Of a stretch of 64,000 nucleotides of DNA, positions 51,706 through 63,493 are shown one piece after another. Within the stretch, counting starts at the first letter, position 1, and the number at the start of each line of letters is the position of its first letter. Location: positions 1,178,001 through 1,242,000 of the forward strand of contig JALIRH010000077.1 of assembly GCA_023055505.1 (NCBI GenBank), in the 5' to 3' direction. This DNA is from Callipepla californica brunnescens. Its lineage: Eukaryota > Chordata > Aves > Galliformes > Odontophoridae. The translations under genes and the position numbers were made by a program. The notes below the pieces were generated by a model that was given only the letters and a program-made list of their open reading frames with translations, was not told the origin of the DNA and made no database searches.

Positions 51706-52617
51706 TATTTTGGTGCATATAGAGAACAGCCACATGGGCCTGAATGATCTAGTCCTTATTAATGGCCTGCAAGCCTCTGGGTTGTCATCTTTATACCTGC
51801 TGAACACACTGCTGATCCACTAATGGGAAGCTGGGAGCTGGTGCAGAGAAGAATGTCCTAAAGCACAGTGCACCACAGCTGCTAGACACTTCAGCTTGAC
51901 CTGCTACTTCCTACCAGAAGAGCAGTCTGGCTGCAGCAGATGGTTTTCTGAGGTGACTCAGGGGACATCTATCTCCATTATTAGGAACTATATTTTAATG
52001 CACATTATAAACTGCTCCATGTTGTTCATACTGGTTCTCAGAGATCTTGGCTTCTCTGTGCTATGTTCTATAAGCATTGAGCAGCAGCACCTATAACTCT
52101 CCAGTTATAATTTACAGTCCAAACAAAAAAGGAGGTGCATGGAGGAGAAAAGACTAATTAATTTCCTCTAAATCATGCCATGTTGCCAGTAAGCAAAAGG
52201 CATGCCTATAACTAGACTGCTGTCTCCTGCAGAAGTCACTTTAAGGCATGGAAACGTATCAATCAAACCCTCCCATAGCGTGAACAGGACTCCAGGCAGA
52301 AGTCCTCATGTGCTGGGGTGCTTCTGACAGCACAGGACTGCCAGATCAACAGCTCAAGGCACAGTCACGCTTTCATCTCCCAGTCTGCCTCTTGTGGCTA
52401 GGCCTTTTTGATCATGCCATCTGGCCCCCACTTCTCTACGTTTTATATTTTTTTTTCTGATTTGTAATACAAGCTGCAACTCTGCAGGCATCTTTGGTCT
52501 GTAAAAGTGTTCAACTGTGACCTCTTTCTAAATCCACAGAAGTTTGGAGAAGAGCTAGAAGAAACTGTTGGAATCATCCAGAATAATGTAATTATGCAAG
52601 CAGAGATCAATACTTAC

Positions 52618-52720
52618 CCACTCCAAAGCCATTGGTTCTCAATCCTCTGAAAATTCTAGTATCGACATCCAGAAGTTTATCATTTTGTGACAGCATCATT
52701 GCTCTGAGCTGACGTTTACC
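52618..52720 (-). other. Exon-like interval of unknown identity
   Basis: 103 bases on the minus strand, open in one frame (34 codons plus one base; contains KLLDVDTRIFRGLR), preceded by TATCTTTAG and followed by a consensus donor GTGG|GTAAGTA. It sits between PCDH15 exons 56079-56191 and 44316-44425, but those join in phase 2, while the open frame here needs phase 0 at entry and leaves in phase 1. Entered in phase 2 it meets a stop within nine codons. It is not a canonical PCDH15 exon. It could be a poison exon, an exon of an unrecognised nested transcript, or a chance open interval. I do not recognise the peptide. Confidence 0.3.
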
Positions 52721-54458
52721 CTAAAGATATCTAATGTCAACTAAAACCCACAGTTTTATGAAACCTGCCAGCTTCAGCTTGCATCACTGTCAGAAAACCA
52801 AACAGGAACTGCAGTTTGCAGACTAAGAATCCCCGAAAACCTAAGAAATTGAAAACAGCCCTGCTCCATGATATCGTGGAATCTCAGAACTGAATCAGAA
52901 AGTTTGGGGATTACTTTCATTTTATTTCTGACGTTGAAGAAAATGAATAACTGCTTTTTCTGCCCTCAAAAGAATTCTGGGGGCTTTATACAGCAGTGTG
53001 CATCTCTAAAAAAATTACTGAGAATGGAGCAGGGCTATTTCTTTGGAAAGAGAAACCAGGCTGTACACCTAATCCTATGAATTTGTGAGGAGGAGAAGAT
53101 AAGAGGGGTTACTTAGTTGTCATCTAAAAATATTTTGGGGATATGGATGGAATTTTACTTTAAGCTTCCTTGTCTGTAGGTAAATAAAGGTCCTATCTCC
53201 TGGGATGAAAGCGAAGCTTGAGGTGGCCTCAGGAAATGTATGCTTGGTTCAGAAGGCAACGTCAACTCTAACTGCAAACCTGCAGCTTAGGTTCCGTTCC
53301 CACAATCATACGAACAAAGACCCTCTGCTGCTTAACATGGAAGTGCAAGAGAACTCTTCCATGCCATAGAAGAGGACCCCACTGTGCCCTGAGCACTCCC
53401 AAGGCCATACTCATGTGCTGGGCTCTTCTCAGGTGGTCATTTGAAAAAGTTATAAGAGTAAACAGTTGGCATCACTACATGTGCATCCAGCAGCGAAGAG
53501 TCCCTTCAGCTGCTTCAGCCACTGTGTTGGCTCCTGAGGCACGGTGAAGTAGCTTTTGGAGTTTACCCAAGATGTAGAATGTCTTGGAAAGGTCTCAGCA
53601 TCATGTCCTCTTATTAAACACTACTGTTGGAATAACTTTCTCAAGACTGAAACAAAAGGTTTTTTTTGTCTTCTCCTTCTTTTCGTCAGCTTACTCTTTA
53701 CTGCCCAAGACTGAGTAACAGGACATCATTTCATACCCCAAGACTTTACATTTTCTACTCTTGCCTCCTCTCCACAGTTACTACCCAACATTTCAATTAG
53801 AAGCCTTCATTAGCACAGTTCTGGTTGTAGGTTCAAGGTATTTTTTCCTACTTGCCTTCTTTTTTAAGTGTGATTTAGCTTCGCAAGTGACACACTACAA
53901 GAAAAATTGTCAAGAGAGTCTTTCCATATCTTTGTGGCATGGCTTTGAGATTCTGGTACTCTAATCACGAGGAAAAACAATGCACATCATGATTTTTTCT
54001 CTAAATCCCTTAAAATAGGGGACAACGACTTGCAATTTGGGTCTGGAGAAGCTAATAATACTGCGTTCTGTTTCTGCTTTCTGATTGCCAACAGTATTTG
54101 GCTTTGAAACTCGATTCATAAAACCCATTAATATTCTGATACTGATTAAAGCGTTATATTTGATGCAAGAGCACATACTGCAGCAAGGTTATAACGTCTT
54201 GAGACAGGGAGGCTGCGCACACCGATCTCATTATTTCTTATTATAGAAATGTCAGAAACTGTTTATGAACACTTTCACTGAAACCAAACTTAACAAACTA
54301 ATCAGCCTGAGCATCAGTTTGTTTTTTCACTTCATTTTAAGAAAATGGGGGTTGATTTTATTTATTTATTTTTTTTGACAGTGTTTCAAATCATGACTGA
54401 GTAGCAATAATAATCACCTGCACTTCTTACACTAAAGAGCTCAAGCATGAACTCCCTC

Positions 54459-55410
54459 TTAGAATCACAAGAGTCATTAAGGTTGGAAAAGACCTCTAAG
54501 ATCATCCAGTCCAACCGTCCACCTATCACCAATATTTCCACACTAAACCACGTCCCTCAGTACAACATCTAAATGTTTCTTGAACACTTTCAGGGACGGT
54601 GATCTCACCACCTCCCCTGGCAGCCTGTTCCAGTGCCTGGCTACTCCCTTAGACTGGCATTTCCTAATGTCCAGTCTGAATCTACCCTGGTGCAACTTGA
54701 GGCCATTCCTTCTAATCCTAGTTACATGGGAGAAGCTGACTCCCACCTCACCAAAATCTACCTTCAGGGAGGTCGTAGAGAATGATAAGGTCACCCCTGA
54801 ACCTCCTCTGCTTCAGAGTGAACAATCCCAGCTCCCTCAGCCTCTCCTCATAAGCCCTGTACTCCACATTCCTCAAAAGCTTCATTGCCATTCTCTAGAC
54901 ATGCTCCAGGGTCTCCATGTCTTTCCTGTAGTGAGGGGCCCAAAACTGAAAGCAGTACTCAAGGCGCAGCCTCACCAGACTGAGTACATGCAGATGACCA
55001 CTTCCCTGCTCCTACTGGCTACACTACTTCTGATACAAGCCAGGATGCCCTTGGCCTTCTTGGCCACCTGGGCACACTGCTGGCTCATGTTCAGCTGAGC
55101 ATCAACCAATACCCCCAGGTCTGTTTCCTCTACACAGTCTTCCAGACACTCTGCCCCAAGCCTGTAGCACTGCCTGGGGATTGCTGTGGCCTAAGTGTAG
55201 GACCTGGCACCTCGTCTTGTTGAATTTCATCCTGTTAGCCTCAGCCAAGTGACCCAGTGTGTCCAGATTCCTCTGCAGGGCCTTCCTACCCCCAGGGCAG
55301 ATCAACACTTCCTTCCAACTTGGAGTCATCTGCAAACTTACTGAGAGTACATTCAATGCCCTCATCCAGGTCATCAATAAAGATACTGAACAGGAGCTCT
55401 TGTCCAATAT
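54459..55410 (-). mobile_element. CR1 LINE, about 950 bp, with remnant reverse transcriptase
   Basis: Reverse CR1 from the terminal 'AGAATCACAAGAGTCATTAA' and 'AAAGACCTCTAAGATCATCC' through the 3' region into ORF2. On the minus strand the ORF2 part reads [13 protein letters not shown], then SKFADDSK (FADD codons at 55325-55336), the catalytic Y/FADD box of non-LTR reverse transcriptases, followed after a frame change by [14 protein letters not shown]. The frame is broken and truncated at its 5' end, so it is inactive. A long plus-strand frame at 54580-55098 is only the antisense of this element. Confidence 0.95.
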
Positions 55411-56078
55411 GAATGGTGCACAGGATCAAAACGCACTCAAACTGTCTGAAAACAACAACCTGAAGCCCCAGTGATCCCAGATACACCTCTGTTGTCCAGA
55501 ACTTTTTGTATATCCACACAACTGACATTTTCAACAGCAAAGAGGAGAATTTAAAACAAGCCCCTTGCTATAGTCACCCACGGCCCACAGCTTTTCAGCT
55601 GGAGACAACCTATTAAGATGGTAATATTGCAGCACTATCTGCTAAGATTAGGGAACGGCTGTCTGCCACAAAACTTGTGGCTAAGAGAAAGAAACAGCTC
55701 TGAAGTATTCTGCTACCCTGACTTTGACAAATCAGAGTCCTGCATGTAATTGCACACATTTCTTCTTCTGGTGGACTCAAGCGTTAGCTCTTTCCTCAGA
55801 GCAGCATCAAATTCTATTTCCTAGAGAACAGTTAACATCAGAAAATGCGTTATCAGCCCTAAGCACATGAGGTTTCTGGTGCACTGGTTCAAACCTTATT
55901 TTTGTGACTTATTTCCTCCTGTGAGTCAAATGGAACAAGGGAAGGAACAAAATCTGAGGTGAATGCAGGAGAAGTGCTTCCATGCTGTAACGAACATGTA
56001 TCAGACCAGCACTCAAAGACAGGAACTTACTTCAGCTTAAACAATGACAGCTGTAATGTGAATGAATAAATGCTTTAC

Positions 56079-56191
56079 CTGTATTCGTCCTGCGTGAACC
56101 GTGGGATTACTGAAGGTTGAAGTACAGCAATTTCTACGGTAGTGGTGTTGAACTTCACAGGATCTCCATCATCATAGGCAATGACCACAAG
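56079..56191 (-). CDS. PCDH15: PCDH15 exon: EC9 end, EC9-EC10 linker, EC10 start
   Basis: 37 codons plus two bases (phase 0 in, 2 out), reading [14 protein letters not shown] to PRFTQDEY. The acceptor is TTATAG and the donor is ACAG|GTAAAG. The A-Y-D-D-G motif is the end-of-repeat Ca-site element A-x-D-x-G/D. The EC9-EC10 junction reads [10 protein letters not shown], where canonical cadherin linkers have DxNDNxPxF, so the acidic calcium ligands are missing. In mammals the EC9-EC10 joint of PCDH15 is a bent, calcium-free linker, and the same reading is supported here. Confidence 0.95.
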
Positions 56192-58258
56192 CTATAAACA
56201 GTGCAAAAAATCACTCTCTTAGTATAGGCAACAGCATTTTTTTGCCTTGACTTGCAACACCACTTACTGCATTTTCAGGGTCTAACAAATCTGAGATTTT
56301 CTTTCACTACAGGTCAGATGCTTTACAAGAGAAAACACAGTGGAAAAAGGTGACAGCCATCCACAGGTCGAACCATGTGCTAGAAAGCTTACATAAATAC
56401 AGAGAAATGGAAGTTCAATTCCATAGCCCTCTACAAATACATCTCCAGAATCTCTGAAAGCTTCAAGTACACAATTTACGTTTTTCATGGGATTCACATC
56501 TTCACATCTTATCAAAGACAGTCCTTATTTAAAACACTAGAATCCATTACAACTTTTCTACTGGTATAGTTAACTTCAACATTTAGGCAGTGGAATACTT
56601 ATTTAAAAAGCACCTCTAGGTCCCCATAAAGTGAACAACAAAATTGTTGGGTAAGAACTCTGTTCTGCAGGCAAACATTAATATCTAGAACTGAAGTTTG
56701 ATATCAAAACAACAACCAAAAAGACACTGTCTGCCCCCAAATGACAACAACAACAAAAAAACCCTCTTAGAAGAGAGTCTCAGAATGCTAGAACGTGGAC
56801 AAGATCTTCACCCAAGGCTGCCTTTTACAAATCTTTTGCATAAACAATCGTTATTAATATTTCTTGGTGCAGCTCTGCTGGGACAAATTCACCTCCTTTC
56901 AGCGTTCAAACAAATGTGAGCACAAGGATAAGAGATCAGTCCACTGGAGATCCACCAACAAACAGTTTTCTACTTTTCTCTGTCCCTACATTTGTCCTTA
57001 TTTCAGGAGATCTCTAGGTGGAGTAGATCAGCACTTCACTTTAGCAAAGAAGCTGATCAGCACCGTTCTGGCACAGGCTGCCCAGAGAGGTGGTGGTGAT
57101 CCATCCCTGGAGACACTCAAGGTCAGGCTGGATGGGTATCTGAGCTCCTGATGGAGCTGTAGGTATCCCTGTTCATTGCAGTGGAGTTGGACTAGATGAC
57201 CATTAAGGCTCCCTTCCAACTCTTGAGGATTCCATGATTCTCTGAAGTCTGCTGTTGTCAGAATTGGTCAGCAAAATGACAGCCTAGAGCAACAGGATGC
57301 ACTTTTTCAGCCAATATATCAATGAACTGCAAATTACTGCAGTTAGTAGAAGCATGATAAAAGTTGCCTGGAAAACTTCACCGAAGATTCAGTGCAGCCA
57401 CAACAGCCAGTGCTGTAGATGCAAACACCAACTCAGGAAGACCCCACAGCTCAGATTTCTGGAGGCCACTAAGAAGTAGAAAACGCTGGATAATTTTATT
57501 TCCCTATAACTGAAAAGTACACAAACAAATCTCCCTTTCATTCTCCATTCAAAATGAAATAACTGAAATGCACGAAGACATGAAATGTACCTTAATGAAG
57601 ATTCAGAAAGTGGGCTGTTCCCATGTAGGAAATCACATATAAGCCCTGACTTATTATAAACTACATTGTTTTGCTTACTGAAAGACTTCAATTTTCATTT
57701 TCAGCTAACCCCTTCATTCAAGGATTAAAGAAAGGATTTCTGTTCAGTGATTTTGATTGAAATAATAAATGACTTCAGACTAAATACGCTTGAAGCTCCT
57801 CAGGAACAGTAACAGCACAACAGTAATTTATGCCTCCTTATAGTCAGTGTTTTGACATCATAGCACTTGAGAACAGAAGTCCCACACTACCCAACTGCGC
57901 ATTAAGTTTATTAACGATATACTGCCATTCTCAGAAATCTTTCATAAAATTGTTGTGCTGACAGCCACGTTGAAAGTGAAACATCAGCCATGTCAACTTT
58001 CAGAAACTGAGGTTTCCTTCAGTTGCTTCCCTATTTCTTTTCCCAACCAAACACCAGAAAACATATCCATCCAAGACCTTTCTGAAATCGAAAAGGCCAG
58101 AAAATGTGTACCAGAAAGAAATTTAGAAACTGAAAAAAGAAATAAGAATTCCACATTTTTCTTTGGAATACAAAGCTAGAGAAAGACAAATGTGAGAGGA
58201 ATACTACTAAGTGCAAGTAGCATTTTCACTGACAATAGACAGCCATATTAATTCTTAC
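56192..58258 (-). other. PCDH15 intron, 2.1 kb
   Basis: Intron within EC9 coding sequence. It contains one CR1 3' end (57070-57244). No other feature is seen in 56192-57069 or 57245-58258. Confidence 0.88.
57070..57244 (+). mobile_element. CR1 LINE 3' end
   Basis: Forward CR1: 'GGCACAGGCTGCCCAGAGAG', 'GATCCATCCCTGGAGACACT', 'GGAGTTGGACTAGATGACCA', 'TCCCTTCCAACTCTTGAGGA' and the tail 'TTCCATGATTCT'. The first part preserves the end of ORF2 (AQAAQRGGGDPSLE). Confidence 0.94.
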
Positions 58259-58399
58259 CTTAAACACTGTACTTGGCTCTTCATTTAGGTTTACCCGAGT
58301 TACTACACGTCCTGAGGTTTCCTCCACATCAAAAATGCTGGCACTGTAAGGAAACTGGACAACATCTACTTTGTATCGGACTCGACTTGCTGGCGTGCC
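58259..58399 (-). CDS. PCDH15: PCDH15 exon encoding part of EC9 (phase 0 to 0)
   Basis: 47 codons, beginning [12 protein letters not shown] and ending [11 protein letters not shown]. The acceptor is TTCTGCCTTCCAG and the donor is AAG|GTAAGA. The segment carries the typical cadherin strand pattern 'F-D-V-E-E-x-S-G-R-V', the position where most cadherin repeats have F-x-I/V-D-x-x-T/S-G-x-I. By comparison with mammalian PCDH15 this is the middle of EC9. It is the most 5' exon in the window. The preceding exon must end in phase 0 and lies beyond base 64000. Confidence 0.95.
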
Positions 58400-58707
58400 C
58401 TGGAAGGCAGAAATAAAACAACATTAATATCCTTTTATTTTTTGCATTCTTCCTTAAGTTACACAAGATTTAAAATTCTAAAAGATTTAAAACTCTAGCA
58501 GGTTACCTCCATTCTCTGCAAGTGACCCTTCACTTTTGTTATTGCTCACTAGTTATTTGCCTGCTCTCAAAGGCCAAAAGGTGACAAAGTGACAGCTTCC
58601 TAAATCACTGGGAGCCACTGAGAATATAAGCAATGTGCTAACCAGAAGGAAAGAAAGCACCTAACAAGGTGGTGAAAGCAAAGAAATTATTTCTTTTGTG
58701 CCATTGT

Positions 58708-58745
58708 ACACAGAGAAGGGCCACAAAGATGATCAGAGGGCTGTA
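58708..58745 (+). mobile_element. CR1 LINE internal fragment, about 38 bp
   Basis: 'CACAGAGAAGGGCCACAAAG' followed by 'ATGATCAGAGGGCTG' matches the forward CR1 ORF2 segment also present at about 28687-28722. Very short, so the assignment rests on this one block. Confidence 0.75.
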
Positions 58746-59342
58746 GTAAGAAAAACACAATACATTTCAGTGATCATTGTGTAACAGAGGTGGTTACACA
58801 ACCTTCTCCATGTCATTTCTCTTCAACATCATAACAAGAGGAAATTACCTGCTGCAATCCACACCGCTTGCCCATAGGATAACGGTCCTCATATTTGTTT
58901 GCAGGACTAGAAGCTATTATCATCATTAACTAGGCAATTTGTTTTCAAATAAAGAAAAAATCTCATCAAGTTATTGTTCCTCATGCGACTATCAAGTACA
59001 CCTCTCTCTGGTCGTTTCTGAAAATAACAACTTGTGAATTTATTTTTTATTTACTGCATTTGGCACCAGTGTAATTAGAAAAACCTCCTGAGAAATTTCC
59101 CAGGGAAATCTATTCAGAAGCAAGTTTCAATTATCTCAAGTACTAATCTTCTTTTGCTTCTGCTTTAAATTAATTTAGATGCATCCCTACGTCTACAGGA
59201 AAATTCAAACAAAAGGCTATGCTCCCAAATAAATTATACAAATAAACCACGAAGACAGGATTTGAGTTGGCAGGAGCCATCTTCATCCTCTAGAATAACT
59301 CAAGAATAATATGAAACTCAGATCTAAAGATCATCCATCTTC

Positions 59343-59361
59343 TATATATATATATTTTTTT
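59343..59361. repeat. TA repeat followed by T run
   Basis: (TA)n with a T tail; short microsatellite. Confidence 0.85.
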
Positions 59362-60444
59362 TACTGCTATGTAATTTCTTAGGTTTCCATTTGTTCTGGG
59401 GAAACTACACTCAACTGGTACGCAGTTGATGGCCACAGCACGAAAACATCCCCAACATTTATATTAGCTCATGAGGATGCACACAGAGGCCCTGGAAAAG
59501 AAACCACACCGAGCGCACATGCGCGCTACTGAGATAACTCCCAATGGGCACAGAGAGGTTGCACAAAAATCAGAACGCAGAGTAGCCATGAAAAAATGTG
59601 AGCAGTGTTAACAACACTTAACATCTTCTGTATGTTTTCATGCACATTTCTGGAAGTAAGTCAAAAAGAAGCAAGGAATCACTACTCCCAATATCCAAAA
59701 CTGGGTAACCGAGGTGCAAAACCAGGTACTTGGGGAAGAAAGTGCCCAATGTTGGTGTGTCTCAAACCAGCCATGGACTGTGAATGTGCACTTGTGTCTG
59801 TTTACTCTCTCATTCACCAGTTATAAGTTTATACACATTCTCAAATTTTAGTTATTTTATTCTTTTGTATGTTACCCAATGAAAAAGTCTGCAAGTCTGG
59901 ACTAATTCTAGAAATTCTGAATTAAAGACACGCTGAACACAAAAAGAATATAAGCTTTTAAAAACATGAGATAAAATTACTTCAAGAGCTCATTGAATTT
60001 TCAGCCTCTTTCCCATATACTGAACTCCAGTAGACTCTATGAAATTCAACAGCAATAATTTTTAAAAGATCAAGCCCTGGACTGTTCAATAATGCTTTTA
60101 TCTCTAATTAATTATCTGTGAAATCTCTTATTAAATATCTGTTAGCACTGTATTTTCAGCAAATGCTTGTAAAACAATAAGGACAATTATTCTCATTCTG
60201 ACAAAAGGGATCAATTGAATGCAGACTTTAAAAGGTGTTATGACATTGGATAAACCATTAAACAGGATGATCCAGAGCTCTGGAAGCTGGCTGGTCATTA
60301 AAATTAGCCTTCTGCACCTGATTCTACTGACAATTCAAATCAACAAAAGCAGAATATACAGGGGAAATGCACTAGAAAGAAATATTCCAGCTTTCACTGT
60401 GATAGCCCATATAAAGAGGCACATATAGGATAAGCAAAGACCTT

Positions 60445-61149
60445 GTGATACATCAGTCCTGGGAATATTCACCTGATTATTACACCAAGCACTTCTCCAC
60501 AAGCTCAAGATGCTCCCCTTCCCTAATATTTGGAGGGTTAAGCCCTTCAAAAAAATTGTTAAAATCATCTGTCACCTTTCATCACTATGTCACTCCAATA
60601 AAGCATAAACTAATCACGAAGAAAACTTCTTTTTCTCCCCAGGTTTCCTTGAGTAACTTGGGTATGCCTAAGGCCAACTGTACAGGCCGAATGAACATAG
60701 GTAGTACTTTTTGTCAAGCCAAAAATAAAACTTTCACCATTCAAAGCACTCCAAGTGCAATGATCTCACTTAGAAACTTCGGTACAGAACTGGAAAGAAG
60801 TCTTTCCTATCACCAAAGCCTTCCCAGTCAATCAAGTTTAAGGACTGAAGTTTCAGTGCAGACTAGCGCTCTGCTGCGCATTGAATTTCACCATTCTACA
60901 GAACCAAGAGTCCATTTTGCTTTCCCCTTTCTTGCTCCTGAAGTGATTGAATACATTGTTGTCATTCAGACTACTTATCAGCCTGCGCAGGAAATAGAGG
61001 TTTTTTTTTGTTTTTGTGACCAATATTTCTGCTTTAAGTTGAATCAAAACCTAAGATGGAAGGAAGGAATAGAAGAAAGAGGGAGGTTGCTGAACAGCAG
61101 TTCTTCTCTGGAACAAACTGAAGCTCTTGTGTTATGTAAAGTAAAGTAG
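60445..61149 (+). other. Unusually long open frame, identity unknown
   Basis: Plus-strand frame of 234 codons antisense to the PCDH15 intron, the longest open frame in the window. Its first codon is GTG; the first ATG is at 60664, leaving about 161 codons. A good plus-strand acceptor (CTTTTTCTCCCCAG, AG at 60641-60642) lies just before the ATG, so a spliced last exon 60643-61149 is conceivable. Composition is Ser/Thr-rich with a Phe/Cys-rich stretch near the C-terminus (FFCFCDQYFCF), and no known domain is recognised. Chance cannot be excluded. Confidence 0.2.
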
Positions 61150-62495
61150 CACATACAGACATTCATACCAGAACTCTACATCTGATTCAATATAATTGCA
61201 GCTGAGGTGTTAGGAGCTGCCTCAGAGAGACCAGTCCTTGGGCATCCACATCTATTAACATCTTGCAATCTACACCAATATGCCCTAAAAGAAAATGTCT
61301 CATTTCCATCTGAAGAAGTATTTACTTACTTCTTTCTGTCTCTCTCAACAGATTTTTCTTTGTTACCTTGCAGTCTTTGACTCCTCCTTCTCTTTTATCC
61401 TGGGCTATATTTGTAACTGTTGGCTTATTTTCTTTAGTCCTCTCAAATGTTGTTTTTATTCCTTGTTTTTCCAGGTAAGCATTCTTCTACAGACATTGGT
61501 ACATCTACTTTAGTTGCTAGAATCATTTCTTTGGCATCTCCAATAGAGATGTAACATTTTAGGGTTTTCCAACAAAACAAATCCACGCAAAGTAACGTAT
61601 CTCACAGGATACCTGCTGGCACTGTTCCTCACTTCTGCCTTCATCCTTTGGTCAGATCATTGAATTCAAAAAGGGAGTTGGTTTGGAAATTAAATTTAAA
61701 CAGAGCTAACAGAGTTCTTCCAGGAAACGAACAAAGAAAGCAGTTCAACAGTAGAAAACAGACCTGTATTTTAATAAGGTTTACTGTTTATTTAGAATCA
61801 AAGATGTACTCAGGTGTACCCTTGGCAGCCACGTATGTAACTGTGGGTCTGTTCCATTACGGTAATTCCCTTTGTTTTCCTTGGCCATTTTTTATTCCTT
61901 TATGCTCAGCATTTTGTTACCCTTTACCTCTAAGTCTGCCTAGAATTAGATTCTGGGAAAAAACAGTGTGAGGAACTATAGGATATATTAAGCATTCATA
62001 AATAAATAACTGGAAAAGGACAGGAAATGAGAAAATGATTAGAAATGAAACTTAAACGTGCTTCAAATCCTATTTCAGACAAACCAGAAAAGCTCTGGTT
62101 TCTATATTTTAATTGATATTTCACTCAGTAAGCAGGAGTATCACCAGAGAGATCTCATGCCTCCAGGCCAAGATTTCCTTAGACTCCTTTGAAATTTAGG
62201 GGCTAAAATGAATGAAGTACCTACTGAGTAGCATTTGAATCTAGTGGAGAGTTTTCCTTTTTTCATATTAAATGAGTATTTATTAGTAATAGTCAGAAAT
62301 CCATATTTTTTAGGACCAAATGAATCCTATTACTGACACTTCCATTCTACTGATGGCTCAACATTCTAGGTATCAGGTTTGTATTCTTCAGTGAATAAAA
62401 TTTCACAATTTTACCCCAGCTCAGTCATTCTTTCATTTACATGTATAAGCACAGAATATGCTGAGGCAAACAACTTACTGCACAGAAATTCAGAG

Positions 62496-62525
62496 TTTTT
62501 TTTTTTTATTTTGTTTTTTTTTATT
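62496..62525. repeat. T-rich low-complexity tract
   Basis: T runs broken by ATTTTG units on the plus strand. Confidence 0.85.
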
Positions 62526-63237
62526 TTACAAGAACAAGATCACCTTTAATCTATAAATCCAACCAATTAATGAAACAGTACTTCATTAAAGAGAAAAAAC
62601 TGACCCACCCCTCTTGTGATTTTCTGCAAATGCGTCGTAGATACTCAGCACACTCCATCGCTACGCTGCAAGTTTCTAAACCACTTAGGAAATGCACTGC
62701 TACTGTAAACCAGAGCACTCCATACCACAAGTCTCTTCCAGCCTCCCATCTTTTACCTGCTTCACAACCTGTACCCCCGCCACACCCTTGGTGACCACGT
62801 AACACTTGCATGTACATTTGTGACTTACCTGTATAAGACAAAGAACACAAGACAGGATGTCATCAATTCTCAGGAATATCACTGAATGAATACTTTCCAC
62901 AATGAAAAAGGAGCATCTGCACGCTATGCTGCAGATGACGTTCCATCCAGATCAACTTCAGTGACTTCAAATATTTTTCTACCGCTTACATTGCCTGTCA
63001 CTGCCGCTGTCCCCTTTGCTATGGAGAGGCTTGGAGAGTCTGAAATCTTTCAGTGCTGCATTCCAACCTCTAAGCTTACTCTTCTGCTGTGTGAAAACAT
63101 ACATCTGCCTTTTCTGTAGGGGAATTTCATGCAGCTGCTGAGCATTTTCATTTGAATTCTCATGTCATCTACATTAATACTATACTGCAGTGTAAAGTTG
63201 GGATTTGTTGAAGACAGTGAATCTCTGAAGAGTTCCT

Positions 63238-63297
63238 CTGTCCTTGGAGGTGTTCAAGAAACATGTAGATATTGTACCGAGGGACATGGTTTAGTGC
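63238..63297 (+). mobile_element. CR1 LINE short fragment
   Basis: 'TTGGAGGTGTTCAAGAAACA', 'TGTAGATATTGTACCGAG' and 'GGACATGGTTTAGTG' match the forward CR1 3' region that appears in reverse at 54540-54590 and 31310-31340. No terminal repeat follows. Confidence 0.85.
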
Positions 63298-63453
63298 ACA
63301 ATATTAATATAAACGTACTGGTATTGTGCACAGAAGTTTCCAGCAGGTAGGAAAACATCAATACCTCTCCCCCGTACTGAGTACAATAACTAGGAATATT
63401 CTTTCCATTACAGCAAGGTAAGGCACTCTTAGAGAGAAGTTTGTGGTTTTTCT

Positions 63454-63493
63454 AAAAAAAAAAACAAAACCAAAAAACAACAACAACAAAAAA
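63454..63493. repeat. A-rich CAAAA/CAA simple repeat
   Basis: A11 run followed by CAAAAC and CAA units. Confidence 0.88.

Larger units (their letters stand above)
44426..56078 (-). other. PCDH15 intron, 11.7 kb
   Basis: Contains three CR1 pieces (50790-50860, 51646-51705, 54459-55410), a T22 tract at 49857-49878, and the exon-like interval at 52618-52720. A somewhat GC-richer stretch at about 50990-51620 has overlapping open frames on both strands but no recognisable protein. The remaining sequence gives no supportable features. Confidence 0.85.
4788..58399 (-). other. PCDH15: PCDH15 gene, partial (eight internal coding exons)
   Basis: Eight minus-strand exons join in phase into about 371 open codons that match protocadherin-15 as I know it from mammals (motifs such as [68 protein letters not shown] and [11 protein letters not shown]). 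Known role: PCDH15 is a single-pass cadherin that forms the lower part of the stereocilia tip link. It binds CDH23 through its N-terminus and couples near the membrane to the TMC/LHFPL5/TMIE transduction complex; loss causes Usher syndrome 1F in humans. The window covers the C-terminal part of the ectodomain (EC9 end to MAD12 start). Introns range from 438 bp to about 15.8 kb. The gene continues past both window edges: I searched 1-4787 for the transmembrane exon and 58400-64000 for an upstream cadherin exon and saw neither. Confidence 0.95.

Noticed and set aside
54580..55098. Plus-strand 172-codon open frame
   Set aside because: It is the antisense of the CR1 element at 54459-55410, where the CR1 3' region happens to be open; not a gene.
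62551..62900. Minus-strand open frames next to a donor-like CAG|GTAAGT at about 62828
   Set aside because: The peptide has no cadherin features and does not resemble the PCDH15 region expected upstream of EC9; the stop pattern fits chance.
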